This document shows, one piece after another, positions 12,832-49,200 of a DNA stretch of 64,000 bases. Source of the DNA: Hyperoplus lanceolatus (lineage: Eukaryota; Chordata; Actinopteri; Uranoscopiformes; Ammodytidae); assembly GCA_026929865.2 (NCBI GenBank), contig CM049405.1, positions 18,107,001 through 18,171,000 on the forward strand, read 5' to 3'. Numbering within the stretch: position 1 is the first letter of the stretch; the number at the start of each line of letters is the position of its first letter. The translations under genes were made by a program, and so were the position numbers. Under the pieces are notes generated by a model. That model had not been told where the DNA came from and made no database searches. It saw nothing but the letters and a program-made list of their open reading frames with translations.

Positions 12832-14642
12832 AGCTTCTTTTAATTGGTCCATTTCCACAGCAGGCAAAGTGTAGCAAAAACAGACAAGAAGTTTTTGACA
12901 CTGAATATGGCAGACCCATTGGTCAGTGACATCTTTGATTTGATATGAATTGCAGGCTCTCTGGGACAAAAAAACCTTCGTTATCAGAAAATACACAATA
13001 TATTAAATAAAGGCAGACCCCAAACCTGCGGACAACCACCTTGGCAACCCAGCAAGTACTGTTTAATTGTGATTACTGCACGTATGGAAGAGCTGGAGCT
13101 TTTTGAAAAAGCCCACTAAATATGTTCAGATGTATAGCTCTGAGACTCGCTATGTGGAACAGAAGCAGAGTCTCTCATGAGGCTCATTGCAATCAAACAA
13201 ATATAACTGCCCTTAATCCATTTCTTCTGACTGAAAGGTATTTTTCAAGAGGGTCATGGCCGACACACAGCAGTACAGTAAAAGATACACATTAACACAA
13301 GGTACACAGAAACATAAAACTAAAACTAAAAAGAATGATGTGCGAAAACACAGCATGTAGGCTGTGTATCAACATCAGATTTTTTTCAGCGCTCAGACAG
13401 TACGGACAGGTAGCATATTGTGAGGAGATATCCATTGATTTTAACAAAATGTTGTACAAAGTTCATGTGCACCTAAAAATAGAGAAAAACAGTCACTTAA
13501 TTACACTGATGTATTTGAGGGGACTGAGTCGCTAGTTTAGCCTTTAAGTCTACACAAATACAATGACATCTTGTTTATGTATTATAACGTATGTAACTAC
13601 CAACAAAGCACCATTGAAGGACGTGCAGGTGTGACAACTTAATTTCTTCAGGCAGCTGATTTGGCTATGGAGACCCAGACCATTTTGTTGATGCAAGGCC
13701 CAGTCCAAAATGTCATCAGGTGTTCCTAGCTTGCAAATTTATTCACAAAAGACACGTCACAAAAAAATCATGTTAGTCATTAATTAACAGTCAAATAAAT
13801 TATACATTGCCACCAAAATAATGTTAACAGTAACACCTAACCTGTTACCTCATATGCTGACCAGATGCCAGTCTAATTTAATATATACCAACAAACATGT
13901 TAATCATTTTTATCATATACTCATTATCATTCAGATAAGACTTGGTCTGTAACGTTAAGCTATTTTCTAACCAACAAAATCCTTTGAATAACACAAACAT
14001 AACATTAGGTAACGAAGTAGGCGAATAAAACATTTGTATTGACTTACCAGACATAGAAGAGCAGGGGGGTGTCTGTTTCAGTCCCAGCTAACTGTTGTAA
14101 TCCATACTCTCGCTGGAGACGTAACTCCTGTACTATGAGCACTTAGTATTCATGTTTAATGTAGCGGATGCTGATTCTCTTGTTTTTAACTGTGCTGTAA
14201 TGTCCTGTTTTAAACATTTTGCTGGTGAAATGGTCTCAACATAGCTGGCTAGCACCATATACATTATAAAGTTTTTTTTATAATGTCTATGGCTAGCGCG
14301 ATATTAACCAACAGAACGGAACAGGAAGAACGTCACACAGCTTAGTGCAGAGCAACCATAGCAACCAGCTGTAGGCGTGTTTGGCCGATATGGGGGTGTT
14401 TGGCGGATGGGCGTGTTTGGCAGAGCTGCACTGGCAAGTGGCAGTGGCTGCATCTGGACCCTTCTCTACAATACAGATGATACAAAACAACGGAAGCTCA
14501 CATACGTGCACGTGTGGCTTGAAATGTAGCTGATTGGCGGAAGATCACGTTACACTGTCTGCACTAAGCACTGAAACGTTGTTGGATTGCTACGCATTAA
14601 GGAAGCAGAGGAGGCAGCATTAGGGTGGCTCAGACAGTTATA
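12832..14642. other. Intronic sequence with a partial MITE
   Basis: Positions 13346-13460 resemble the right half of the GGTGGAGTCAGC MITE family (cagacagtacggacaggtag and ttgtgaggagatat). Short imperfect tandem units built on gtgtttggc lie at 14363-14430. No gene was seen. Confidence 0.5.
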
Positions 14643-17629
14643 CAGCGACGTTGGAACTACTTTCTTAGGGGGGGTGCTGTAAATTGGCCGAGGTGCAGCG
14701 CTATCACACAAACAGGCCCGGTTACAGAACAGAATGGCTTAGGGTGCATCTGAGATTACAGGGGGTGCACCAGTACTACACTAAAACCAGCTACCCAGCT
14801 TCAGTTCAGACTTCGCTTTTTACACAGGCCTTTCTACCAGTAGATAGACAAGCACTTCTGGGCAGTGGCGGAGCCAGAACATTTTCATTGGGGTGGCCAG
14901 GATGGGGCCAGTGATAATTTTTGGGTGGCAAGCACAAGGGCTTAGGTTTTGCTTCAACATAAGTGGAGGTCTGGGGGTACTCCCCCAGAAAAAAATGTGC
15001 TTCGAACACACCATTTTGTGCATTCGGGTGAATTTTTATGTACTTATTTATGCCTTCTGTATTTAATTATTTATGGTGGACATGTCTAAATTTCTGTTAA
15101 AGGAAAAGACAACAGGCTCCCAGTGACGTTAATATAATGTTATAAAAAGCAGTAAGGCTCTCAGGCATTCTGTATTGCTTTCAAATATTTACTATACTCT
15201 ATTGTTCAAAACTATTTTTTTAGGACTCACTATTCATGACACAGCAGCAGTGTGAACTATTATGACACTTTAAATGTTTAAATAATAGGGGAATATGTAG
15301 CCTATTAACAATTACGAGATATATCAATGTTTCAACATCCTGAATTGTTATTTTGACCTCTTTTGGGGAGAATAAGGTTTCTTATATTTTGAGAAGAAAT
15401 GTAGGCTCTCTTCTGATTATTGGGGGTGACACGTCCCCTGTGCTCCACTCCCCCGCCACCCTCCCACCAAATCTACGCCTAAGGGCAAGCATGAGTCTGT
15501 GAGTTGCTGAAAAAAACTGCACCACAGCTGCCACCGAAATGTTCAATTTGCATCAAAGCCCTAATGATCATAAAAACAAGAGGCTTTATTTAAACGATAT
15601 CCATGTTTAAGTGGTGATTGTATTTGTTTCGGCTGTAGACTGAAACTAACGGAGGGAAGCGGCTCACTCTATTTTCTCTCGTCGCGCTGTCAGTTTGCCG
15701 ACATGGTTCTGTGTTTTCATGCTCGTGAAATGCAATCCGATCGCGGAAGCCTCCCCTGAACAACGTTAGCGGACATGATATCCCCGCGGCCGGTTATCAT
15801 TTTAGCCGTTAAGCCACAGAGCTTTTCTCATCGGCATGGTGATGACACCGTTACCCACAGTCACAGTCTCACCCCATGTTTCACTGGGTGAATCACTGCT
15901 TTGCTCGCGCAAGGCTTTAGTGTTTCGGTTTAACATCAGTCTTGGGTGAGCGAGTGTTTTAACTTTATGCTGAATAACCATTGCACTGCAATCGCTGAAA
16001 GCGAAATAGTTCAGGCGGGGGCGGGCGGGGCAGAGCGGAGCGCACTAGTAGAGATGGGTTCGCTTCGCCACAGCTGCCAGTCGAATAATGATAACGTTCT
16101 TATCGGTTTAGTGAACAAAATAAATGCAGAAAACAGCGGTATTTAATGGAAATGGTCAAAGGTTAATTACAATTTGTTTTGTGAGCAAGTATTTTATTAT
16201 TTTTATCATATTTATAAAAAAAAATCACTCCCTCCTTTTTTCATTTGAGGGTGCAAACAATTTTTTTGAGGGTGCAATGCATGCTCATGCACCCCCGTAG
16301 AACCGGGCCTGCACACAAAGCAGTAGGCTACTGGTAAAATTAGCAATCTATAACCATGATAAAATAGCCTAATCATATTGAAAATAATTTGATTTGAATT
16401 AAGCAATTAAAACAAACTATAAAAGCAAATAACAGTTAAGAATTTTCCAAAGTATCCTTATAGCCTTTTTTTTTTAAATCATGAATTTGAAGGACGTAGG
16501 TTTTGATTAAACATTGGGTTGTGACAATTTATTAGTGGGGATCTGGGGGTACCCCCCCATAATTTTTTGAGCATTGAATGCTTAATTTCCTGCATTCTGG
16601 TGAATTTTTATTCACCAATTTGTTCCTTTTCTGCATACATTTGTATTCCTGAGCCCCGCTGTGATCGGTGAATGATAACCACTCACGTTGTCGAGGGGAA
16701 GGCTTCTGCGATCTCCATTAGTTTCAGTTTACAGCCGACAAAGTTACAATCACAACGACCACATAGACAGCGCCTGGACAGTGTTTTAATGAAGCCTCTC
16801 ATTCTTATTATCATAAGGGCTTTGAAGCAAATGATGAAATCTAAACATTACGGCGGCCCTGGTGGTGCGTAAAAGGACAGCGCAGTTGGCAATCTCTCCT
16901 CAGCAGTGCAAGCCACAGTAAAAGTCCATCGCACAGCCGATTCCTGCCTCTGATACGTTGACTCGACTATCTATTCTCGCAACATAATGAATCGCTTTGG
17001 CGATTTCCCTTGCCTATTTTTTCTCTCCACACAAGCATGCCCCGGCCGCTTCTGAGAGCACAGCCAGTGTTGGTTACACCCAAAAAAAAATAAAAAAATA
17101 AACACAACTTGGACACAGGCCCTACAGCTGAATGACCGCTCTGGTAACGGGCAGTCCATTACTGGACACCGAATACTAGACCCCGAATATAAAACGACCC
17201 GACTTTTTTACGACCTTATGAAGTGTTAATATGTTCGCCTTTACTTGATGCATGCGCGCTCACCGGCCGGCAGGGACACACTTCTTATCAGCGGTTACTT
17301 GGCACGATACCGGCACACACCTTGGAGGAGCAGGTGCGCAGGTGAACTTTGTATCCTGTCCTCTCTCTCTCTCTTTCTCTTTCTCTCTCTCCCTGTGGTA
17401 GGGCGCTTAGCAGACTGGATTTTTAATGATAACCTAATGCTCATTAGTGCGCGCCCCTCAGCACTCTGACTCTACCGAAGTGCGCATGGGAAGGCGGGGC
17501 ACAACCGTAATCTCGTCCTGGGCACGGTGAAGAAATGCGACGGGCATATAAATGTAATCTAGCCTATATAGTATATAGCCTATAAACGGAGAGGGGGTGC
17601 CCCCCGCACCCCTACTTCCAACGTCCCTG
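14643..17629. mobile_element. hAT element (CAGCGACGTTGGAA termini), about 3 kb, host of a nested element
   Basis: The left end is CAGCGACGTTGGAACTA and the right end is its near-inverse (acttccaacgtccctg). An exact 8-bp TSD CAGTTATA lies at 14635-14642 and 17630-17637. The interior contains a tagaccccgaatataaaacg block that recurs, inverted, in 54022-54973. No intact transposase was seen. Confidence 0.92.
14713..16311. mobile_element. hAT element (CAGGCCCGGTT termini) nested in 14643-17629
   Basis: The left end is CAGGCCCGGTT and the right end is aaccgggcctg. An exact 8-bp TSD CACACAAA lies at 14705-14712 and 16312-16319. Insertion is 70 bp inside the host element. The interior holds further hAT-type sequence (CAGTGGCGGAGCC at 14866, gggtggc blocks) without a delimited second end. 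Confidence 0.93.
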
Positions 17630-17637
17630 CAGTTATA

Positions 17638-19149
17638 GCTGGATTTGTAACACGATCATGTAATAGGTGCACAATCACAAGCCTGCAGTATGATTTATGG
17701 CCTGCAGTGCTTTTAATTTCCTATTGTATCTGCATGGTATGGCCGTGACGAGCTGGCCGGATCATCTTTCATTTTAAAAGTCATCCATTATCTCCCTGTG
17801 CAATATGAAGTCTGCTAGACCCCGCTGTGGACTTCCTGTGTCTATTCTATGTCATCGAGCGCCGCGTCAGGCAAAAAATAAAGACTCCAATTTCTCCGTT
17901 TGATTCATTGACGCTGCATACCGTTTCATCACGACGGATGACTTTGTCTCTGTAAGTGTTAAGCGGCGATTATTGGTGTGAAACAATGGTGAGGCAGTTT
18001 GTATTCTGAGCTTTTTACATACACTGAGAGCGTAGACAGCTAAATGGACAGAGGAGAGAGATATAAAATAAAATAAATATTATCAGGAAGGTTAATTTTT
18101 TCATGTAGGAACAATTAGGTGTGAGGTTTTGTGAGGCTGTCTGCTCCGGAGTTGCTGGGCTGAAAAGATGTTTGGGATGGCCTATCTTTCTATTTGTTTC
18201 AGAGAGCCTGCTCGCTAGGTACAGAGCAGTACACCTTAAGATCCGTCTCTGACAGCACGAACATCGGCGCAGGGCAAGGTAAACAAGGCTTTCCAAAGGC
18301 CTCATTAGATAAAACCTTGGAGTTCAGAAGAAAATGTTTAACAATTCACTCATGTGACTTTCTGTTCAAGTGATGTTGAAAAAGAAATAAGGAATTGAAA
18401 TACCGTTTGATGACAAAAACACCTCCCGACTTTTTTTTTTTTTTTTACATTTCTTAGTGACACAGTGGCTTTGATTCTATAATTTGTGGTGGCACTCTTT
18501 CCAGACTTTTCCCACTATTTTGCAGGATATTCCATTTTTTGTACTGAGAGACAAATGCTCTTCATTTAATCAGCTCCGTCAACATGCGGCCTGGTGACTC
18601 ATGGACGGTGTTGATGTGGAAATGATTACAAAACTCTTTTCTTTAGGGGATAAAAAAATATTCAGAGAAACAAAAAAACTAAAATTAAATGTTGTTCAAG
18701 AAGTTATAAAACTCTATCAGGTCATGTGCACATGGAGAAGGATTTGTTCCTTACTAAGGCTGCAACTAACTTAAGCACCTTTATCAATTCATGTATCAAT
18801 TGTTTGATTTACAAAACACAAGACAACGTTAATTAAGGGCCTTCACAATATCCTAGAGCCCATGTGATGTCTTGTTTTGTCTGATCAGCAATTCAAACAA
18901 AATAACAGCGGAGCCTCTATGGCTGCAGAGACACAAAGGTGTAACATGTTGATCAAGAGGTACAACACAAGAAAACATCACAAGGGATGAAAACAAACTG
19001 TTTGAAAAAAACTCAGAACTGACGTTGATGCTATGATGTATGCATCTTTAGGAGCACTGTAAACCTCTGGCGAGGAGTGAATACCCTCTTTCTCACCCCT
19101 CTGCCCACCCAACTTCTCAGAGGTTAAAATTAATTGCCTGCTCCAAAAG

Positions 19150-19226
<77 letters not shown>

Positions 19227-22200
19227 GTATGCACACGTGTGCACGGAAACGGTTCCTAACCTTGTGCAGGTACAGTAGGTGCAGCAAATATTAGCTTTTC
19301 AAATGAACATGGCCACCCTCAGATATTTAAAGGCCGAAATTGAGAGGCTCTTGGCAGGCCACTCCTAACCAACAGCAGACAGCCTGGTTACATTCAACAA
19401 ACATAGTAACCATTGACTTCAGTCTGCATCTTCTAGTGCAGTCCAGAAAGGAGGACCTGGGGAAGGGCACTGGGTTCACCTTGAATGCAAAGAAACAGAT
19501 ATTAGCAGACGCCTGATGCTTCATATTATACCCCAGGCTATTCCCTGATTATAAAGCAACACATTTGGCCGGAGGACATGTCTGTAGCCAGATAAAACAC
19601 TTCAGACAGACAATAGTATATGTTGCAGGGTGGCATGTATCATGGGCCTCTCCCTTCCCTGCAGACAGAGAGCTTTGATCTTATGGTTAACCAGCGACCA
19701 CAGGCATGCAGAAAATGAGACCTTGAAGAACTGTCGGGAGGGGAGACACTGTCAATTTTTCCGTTAGACGTTCGTTGAGGGAGCTTCCCTCTGTGCAAAC
19801 TTCAGGATGACAGACGAGCAAGTGGCCCATTTAAACGTGTGCACGCCATGCAGCAAGAAGTTAAGTGAAAGAAATCTTGATGGGAATGTGTGGAGGTGAT
19901 GTGAAGAGATAAAGACCACTGTTTGTTCCAAACTCTGCCCTGTCCTCCAGGCCTTCTCCACACCTGCTAGTGGATCCGCTCATGTGCTTATTAATGTCAA
20001 AAGGAGCGCAGAGGATGGCTTTACTGTGCCTCAGCTCAAAACCATGTAGTCTAACATGACATCAAGGTTAGGTTTGACAGATCAATTAGCAAAAACACAA
20101 AAGACTAAACAGGCCCTTCTGGGAAATCTCTGGCTATTTAAGCTAACGACGCGGAATGAAAGGAGCTTTTAGTTTTCCATATACGGCATCTCAGGGATGC
20201 CAGTGTTCTTCGGGGCTGTTTTGAGGTTTTGAATTGGCCCTTAAATGCTTTCCAGCTATTGGTTGCTTTTGGACGACAGGAGGTTGTTTACCATGTTGAA
20301 AAAGGTGATGTGTTCAGACAGTACAGACAGATTTATTTTTATTTTTTTATCAGTTAACCCTTTGTTTGGAAACCTGTTGCCAGGGGGAGATCTTTCATCA
20401 AGCCACTTGTTTTAAACCACCATCAGTGGCTGAAAATCTCAGGACACAATGGGACCTTTTTTGTTTTATTCTGCGCTTATTTTCTGCTGTCTGCTGCTGG
20501 CACATAACAGGGGCACAAACCAGACCTAACTCGTTTTTTCCTGTTTTATTAATGAAAGTATTTACCTTTTGAACTCATATTAATGCAGAGTGCATTTTTC
20601 CACTCCACAATGTTGTTCTATGTCTTTGTTGCCTAAAGTTTGTGTTTTGTGATCTTTTAATTGTGGCAGTTTATTAATTCACGCCTCAGTATTTAATCAG
20701 TAGTGCTTAAAGCGCACATGAAATGAGGAGAGGAGATTGAGAAATGTGTGTTTTGGTGTGTCAGCGATATATGTCGGATTGATATTTGTGTGTGTGTGGG
20801 TGGGTTTTTATCCTGTGTATTTGAGAGGATCCTCCCGAACTCAAATCCACCTCTCATTATGGCTCCTTATTAGCCACCACCCTCCTCTGCTGCATGCCTG
20901 TGTACCTCCGTCTTCCTGCCCTCCCGCTCCTGTGATGCCTCCTTAATTGTTTAGCTGAAATGCCTCTTCACTGATCCTTGGGGGATACAGTTGCTCAGCG
21001 CTGTGGCTCTTTCTCCGGCAGCCTCTCTCTCTCTCTCTCACTCTTTCTCTCTGCTTTTTAAATCAGCAGCCCTCACTGCGGAGCTGGACTCTCTCACGTT
21101 AATGTAGTTGTTAACAGCTTGTGGTCGCTGGGCGGTTTGTGTGGCTTTGCTGTTTTGAGCCGACATGCTCACTAGTGGAAGGAGAGCGGAACTCTGTGTG
21201 AAAAGCTCTGGATCCCAAAATGACCAGGCAGAGAGGGGACATGTTTTGTTTGTGTACGCTTGTCTTTTTCGAATAACACGTTTAAAAACCAAAAATCAAA
21301 TCAGCATCATCTTGATAAATCAGGGGACCTAGTCATATTTTTGTTGTTACCCACACATTCTGGCAAGGTGCCAGGTGGACATGCTACAAATAATATATAG
21401 AACAATTTAAATTAATGGCGGTTGAAAAGAGGAGCGATACATTGTGAAGTAATAACTATATCTCTTGTTTGTCCGTTGGTATGGGTGTTTTTTGTTTCTA
21501 TATTTTGCTCTCTCACCAAAACATACCCTGTAATGCTCGTACCACTTCATGATGAATGAGGAAAACTTAATTTTACGGTCCAAGAAATGGCTGGAATTAA
21601 AACGTGTGTGTGAATTGTATGACTTCTGCCCAGGGTTTCTTTACTTTCCTCTTTCAGGTTCCAATCTCAAACAGAAATTGTCTGCTTTGTTATTTTTAAA
21701 TTGATAAATTATGCATTGTTTGAAGGGAGCAGATTGCTGTGTTTTTCAATTGAATTCATTAAATCTTTATTGGCCCTGGAGGGCAGCATAAAAACATGGA
21801 AGAACACCATCAACAGCGATTACCAAGGAATAGACTATACATACGGCAATAACAAAGACGCTATAAAAAACAAGTTTACAAAGTGCACTAAAGTAAATGA
21901 TCGGTTTGGGATGTATTCAATAATACAGCATTTTTTTAAATCCGTTTTTTAATGTTGTTTTTGTCACATGCACGTCTCATACTGTAATAAGAGATGTAAG
22001 AATAGCACTCGTAGGAGGGTGTTACTGAGAGCCACTAGCTGCTGTCTAATAAATGTCCTCACCTACACACATACAGAACATTTCCTTCAGCTGTACGACA
22101 CGCGTTTGATTTGTTATACTTTTCTAATGAGCAGTGGGTACTGTTAAATGACATGACTCTGCATTTAATTCACTCGTCTGCCAAACGCCTCTGCTCCTCG

Positions 22201-22379
22201 GCTGTTGCTACGGCGAATGTGTATGTTGTATATCATAAGTATATATGTGTGAAGATCGGCTTTACTGTAAAAAACAACAACAACCACAACAACTCAAGTG
22301 TGTTTCAGTGTGTATGTGCATTTGAGTCTGTGGTTCAGGTCTGTTAAATCCACTCTGTCTGTGTCTCTCATCTCTGCAG
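17638..22379. other. Intronic sequence upstream of the RRM2 exon
   Basis: This is the least repetitive part of the 5' intron. It holds a GT repeat (19152-19224), CT-rich tracts near 21020-21055, and a degraded copy of the 'aaggctgcaactaac' fish repeat near 18752-18900. No exon or RNA gene was recognised. Confidence 0.5.
19152..19224 (+). repeat. (GT)n microsatellite
   Basis: About 73 bases of pure TG dinucleotides. Confidence 0.98.
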
Positions 22380-44383
<22,004 letters not shown>

Positions 44384-46229
44384 CCAGCGGGGTTGGCTCC
44401 AGCGGGCGCCGGCCAATGAATGTAGCCCTCCCGTACAGACAGAGACCTACCCAGACAAAGGCCAAGGCCAAGGGGGACATGCAGGGCAGACCAGCAGCAC
44501 CGGGATCAAAACCAAAGAACTTCACTAGGGGGGAAAACAAGTGAGAGCCAAAGGCTGAGGGGCATTGTGTGCACTGCCAGCCCTGTGAGAGCAGACAGAG
44601 TGGGAAAAACCATACTGATATAATATACTAAAAAGACCAAAAAAAAAAGAAAATCTAAAAGAAAGGCGCAAATGGCAGAACAATTTGGGAACTGTTGTCT
44701 TCACAGTTAAAAAAAGGAGGTTAACAGGAAATAGTATGTCGCCCTGCATAACGTTATCTCTTTAGTTGGACTAACATAGGCCTAACAAACGGATAAAGCA
44801 ACTTTATTAACACAAGCGTATAGTGATTGATATTTTGAGATAGAATAAGAGTGAGGACAATGGACACCTTCTCTTACGAGACATTCAGATTGCAAGATGA
44901 AATATCCTTAGCAGTATTAATTCAGAGTAGAAACATATATTGATCACACACTGAGAGTATGCACTGTTATTTTTCTATCAAAATTACAGTTTTTTTCTCA
45001 CTTGGTGTAGTTTTTTGCTTTTTCCAGAGATGGATTGAGCTGTGACGGCCGCATAAAGCGCTTTCCTTTGTTTGTTCACATTATAGGCCACTGAAATCAA
45101 AAAGAAAGAAAAAACCCTATAAGTTAATATGGTGAATGGTTCTGAGTCTTTGTAACAAGCCTGTGTGTGTGCCAACGCAAAAGATAACGTCCCTTTGATA
45201 TGTCTCTCACCATTCACATCTGATGCTACACTCATTCGCTTTCTTTCTTTCCGTCTTTCTTTTCCGCTGTGTTCTGCTTCTCTTTCTCATCACACTCTCT
45301 CTCTCTCTCTCTTTTGGCATCATGTTTTTATTTTATTTAGTAGGATAAAAATATCTGTTTTCAAGAAACACTTATTTCTCTTTTTCGCAGTAGCCTTTTG
45401 ATAACATTGAACTGACTGCCACTTTCGCTCGACGGGTGTCAAATGCAATAGAGGGGTTTTGTTTTATTTTTACTAGCAAACTGGTATCTCTCTCCCATCC
45501 CATGCTGTGCAGTAGACTATTAGACTATACTACTGCGTTAAAATTTGTTGTGCTGATATTAAATCTAAAATAAATCTAAAGGCTCTTCCTTGATAATCAG
45601 TAAATGTTGACATCTTCCAAAAAAGAATAAGTAAATTGGTGCACCTTTGCTGGTTAACTAGCCGCCCCATCAATTTGAATGTGCCCTGATATTCTGCCTT
45701 ATGGAGACTTTACAAAGGCCTAACAGAATGTGAGCTGGGACGGGTCAGACTCGTGGTGCGTGGAGTGGCAGTGACCAAATGTTTTAGGGTTAGAAGTAGG
45801 GATGGGGGGGATGGTGGGTTTATGGGGAGGTACTGTATGACCTGTGGTACACAGACAACCGAAAAACATGACCACAGCCGCGTTTGGCTTTAACCCTCTC
45901 TTGTCAGGGAGCTTTTCTAAAACGGCATGACAGCTGTGAATGTACAATATGCAGCCTTTTTGGAAAAACATCAAACCCTGCCGTGTCCAGCAGGCCAGGC
46001 CAGAGGCACAGACACACAGATTGTCATTCCCATTTTGTTTTTTTCTCTCCAATTTTTTAACTTTTACTTTGGCGTGCTGGCCGACTGCTGTGCGCTGGAC
46101 ACGCAGGTCCTGTTGTCCCCTTTGTGCTTTACTTTGGAGACAGTGGAAGCTTGTTGCCTTATTTTGTCACCTTTCACCCATCAGCTTCATCTTCCAGACG
46201 CAAGGTTATTGCCAATACGCACAGCTTCC

Positions 46230-46232
<3 letters not shown>

Positions 46233-46268
<36 letters not shown>

Positions 46269-46308
46269 GTGTGTGTGTGTGTGTGTGTGCGTGTGTATAT
46301 ATATATAA
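46233..46308 (+). repeat. (GT)n/(TA)n microsatellite in the 3' UTR
   Basis: GT dinucleotides with a few TA interruptions, ending in a short TA run. Confidence 0.95.
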
Positions 46309-46574
46309 AAAGAGAGAGTAATATTTATGAATCTATTTTTTTCCTATTTTGTGATGAGAGCTATTGATAAGAAACAAAAAGAAAACAAAGTCCTTTTCTT
46401 TTTTTTCCTCAGTGGGACACTGCCATATTATTTTGAAGGGAAGTGTTTATTTTCTTGAAAACTAGACTATGAATATCGATATAAATAAAAACCTGAAAAA
46501 ATAAGAGAACAGTGAATGAACCACCGCGTTAACTTTGGTCAGGATGTGAACAGTGCGCATGTCAGTATTGTGAT

Positions 46575-46599
46575 CTACCTCAGGCTTCAGGGTACCTCA
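46575..46599 (+). promoter_or_regulatory. Two let-7 seed matches in the igf2bp2 3' UTR
   Basis: CTACCTCA at 46575-46582 is a full 8-mer match to the let-7 seed. TACCTCA at 46593-46599 is a 7-mer-A1 match. Their starts are 18 bases apart, within the range usually called cooperative. IGF2BP-family mRNAs are established let-7 targets. Use in this species is inferred. Confidence 0.55.
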
Positions 46600-47848
46600 G
46601 TCCAATCTTTCATTTCCCCTTTTTTCCACATTTTGTATGCCTTCTTAACCGATCATTTTAAAAAGAACAAGAGAAAATATCTTCAGTAAGCTCTCAACTC
46701 TTCAGGTCCAGCCGACTAGTGAAACTTTGTAAACCGTAGTCAACTCTGTTGGACTGTCTGGACGCTATACAACCTCTTGATGATACACGTCAGAAAGGAT
46801 TTTCAAGTCCCTTTTTTTTGATAGAAAGGAATGAAGAGCAGGATCTAAGGGGTACATGTCTGCTTGAAGTGGTCCTGAATGTGGATGTAGTGTACTGGTT
46901 TCACAGTCAAAGAAAGAACAACAAAAAAAAGAAAAATATGTTCAAAAAACTGAAACTTAACAACTGTACCTCCTGTTTTTTCCCCAACTGTAAATCCAGG
47001 TTTTTCTTAGACTTTTAAAAAAACAATGAAGTTAATTCACTTATAGGGAAAATTCAAACAAAGCAAACATTTATTTTTATTTTTTTATTTTTTTTAAACC
47101 CAAACCGATCTTTACCAGCTCTGTTCGATAACAAAATGCTCTGGGGTCGATTTAAAGAAAAACACAAAGCTGCAAAAATACACTGACAGGACTCTTGGAC
47201 ATGGTGTGAAAAGCTTAGACTTCTGTGTAGAGAATGTAGAACAACTCTAGCCGTTGTAATGTCACTGTGTACAACGAGATAACTGTATATCTGTAAACAT
47301 GTACAATAGAGTTACACATTCATGCATCGTTCTCTGTCTCTCTATAACACTTAAACCAGTCTGCACCTGCAATGACGTCGAGAGATGTTGGGAGAAGCTG
47401 AGAGCGTCACAGCTTCCCTCAACACACCAAACAAACAAACAAACAGACCTCTAAATGGTTTACTCATTAATCAATTTTATTTAGATTTTATTTTTTTCGT
47501 GCTGTATATTTCAGAATTACCTCTCAGAATTTAAGGCTGACTTTAGTTTACTAAAACAAATTTATGGTAAAAAAATAAAAAAATGTATTAATGAATGATA
47601 TAGTGAAAGTTAGTGTTTGTCTTTAGGAATTATTTGAACTGTTTGGGAGCTTCTTTTTTTAAATGAACTTTTAGTGTGCAGACTTTTGTCATCAGATGAG
47701 TTGGATCATTTATTTTCTTTATTTTTTTCTGTCCCAGTGAACACACACACACAACAAAAACAAACAAAGAAATAAAACATAAAGGTCTATCAAACTCACA
47801 CAATGCCTGAGGCTGATTTCAGCTATAGTCTCCCCACAGCCGGTACTG

Positions 47849-47855
47849 TACCTCA
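47849..47855 (+). promoter_or_regulatory. Third let-7 seed match (7-mer-A1) overlapping a miR-101-type seed match
   Basis: TACCTCA at 47849-47855 overlaps GTACTGTA at 47843-47850, which matches the miR-101 seed. Another GTACTGTA lies near 45830. Single seed matches are weak evidence on their own. Confidence 0.3.
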
Positions 47856-49200
47856 TGCTGATGACGACAGCTCACCAGACCTGATTAAAATGTACCTTGA
47901 CCATATACCCATACAAATGCAGTTCGGTGCTTCTACTGTGGCGCATGGCTCCTATTGTGGTCTTCTTTCACTGTAGTAAGAGCATGTTGCATAAGGAGGG
48001 AGGGAGAGAGAATGAGAAAAAAACTGCTTTTTCACAGTAGCACTGGAAATTGTAGTTTGTGTCACTCATTGGTTTTGTTTGGACAGTCAGGAGTAGCCTT
48101 TTTTAGAGCAGTTTTGAAGTGTAGGCTCTTTTCTTGCATAGCAGAGGACCCCCAGGCCTCTGTCTCTCTTGTGTTTTTTTGGCTCTTTCATAGTAGGTGC
48201 TCGTTTCCCTCTGGCCGGTTGGGTTTCACTGTGGTCGCCGTTGTTGCATCTTGGTTGTTGAGACATCTGCAGGCCAACCGCAAATGTGAGGCGAAACTCG
48301 TCAAAACGATAGTTACCCTTTTTTTTTTTTTTTTTTACTTCAATGGATTGGTGTTTCTAGTTTTTTATGGGGTGTTGCTAGATATTAATATTCAGTACCA
48401 GAAAAAACACAATTACACACATCACTGAGGGTGTACTGTGTCGTTAGTCATATCACATGGTGGTTGGATAGTTTTAGGCTTTATTTTCCCCTTTTGTTTT
48501 CTGTTGATCTGGTGTCATTTACACTGATTTTAATAATGTAGTCTGGAAAAAGCAGTAGTTGGATTCTTTGCTTTTTTAATATTCATTCCTGTTAGATCAC
48601 TACCAATAATACTAGCTGTTAAATTGTGGTGGGAAAAAATATCCTAGCTAGATTTTGAGCAGATTGGGGAATCAGAATGGAACATAAATAGATAGATAAT
48701 TTAATCTGTGACATGCAAAGAAAAATGTGTTCAGAAAAGAGGGCATTCAACAACCATCTAAAACAATCTGTGGATTAGCTAAAGAAAGATTTGGTAATCT
48801 GGTCAGATGTATGCAGAAGAACCACAGCAGTGTTTTTTGTGGTGTCTTGTTGTGAAATGAGAAAGAACACAAAGCATTGCATGAGACTGTTGTAGGTATG
48901 TAGTATGTACTACACTTCATATAGCACTAAACTTTCAGTAGTGGTTTTACATGGATCCATTTCTTAACTGCATTTCACTATTTGGGAGATTCCTTTTGTT
49001 TCCTTAGTAGATCACAACCCTCAAGGCCCTACATTTCATACGGGCCAAAAGGTCCCAAACACCTCAAGGTGATTGGTGACTGTGCGCCGGACAGACACAA
49101 GATCCATTCTTATCTCGTGGATCCATGCCTTTCTGGTGACAGCCATGCTGTTGTTTTGAGTTGTGAGTGAACTGTATTGCTGAGCAACCTGGATCTGAGC

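Noticed and set aside
14866-15480. A third nested hAT starting CAGTGGCGGAGCC
   Set aside because: The left end is typical, but no matching right end or 8-bp duplication was found.
1-22379. Search for igf2bp2 RRM1 exons or an alternative first exon
   Set aside because: No frame resembles RRM1 or the SVPKK-type end of the preceding exon; the region is repeats and noncoding sequence.
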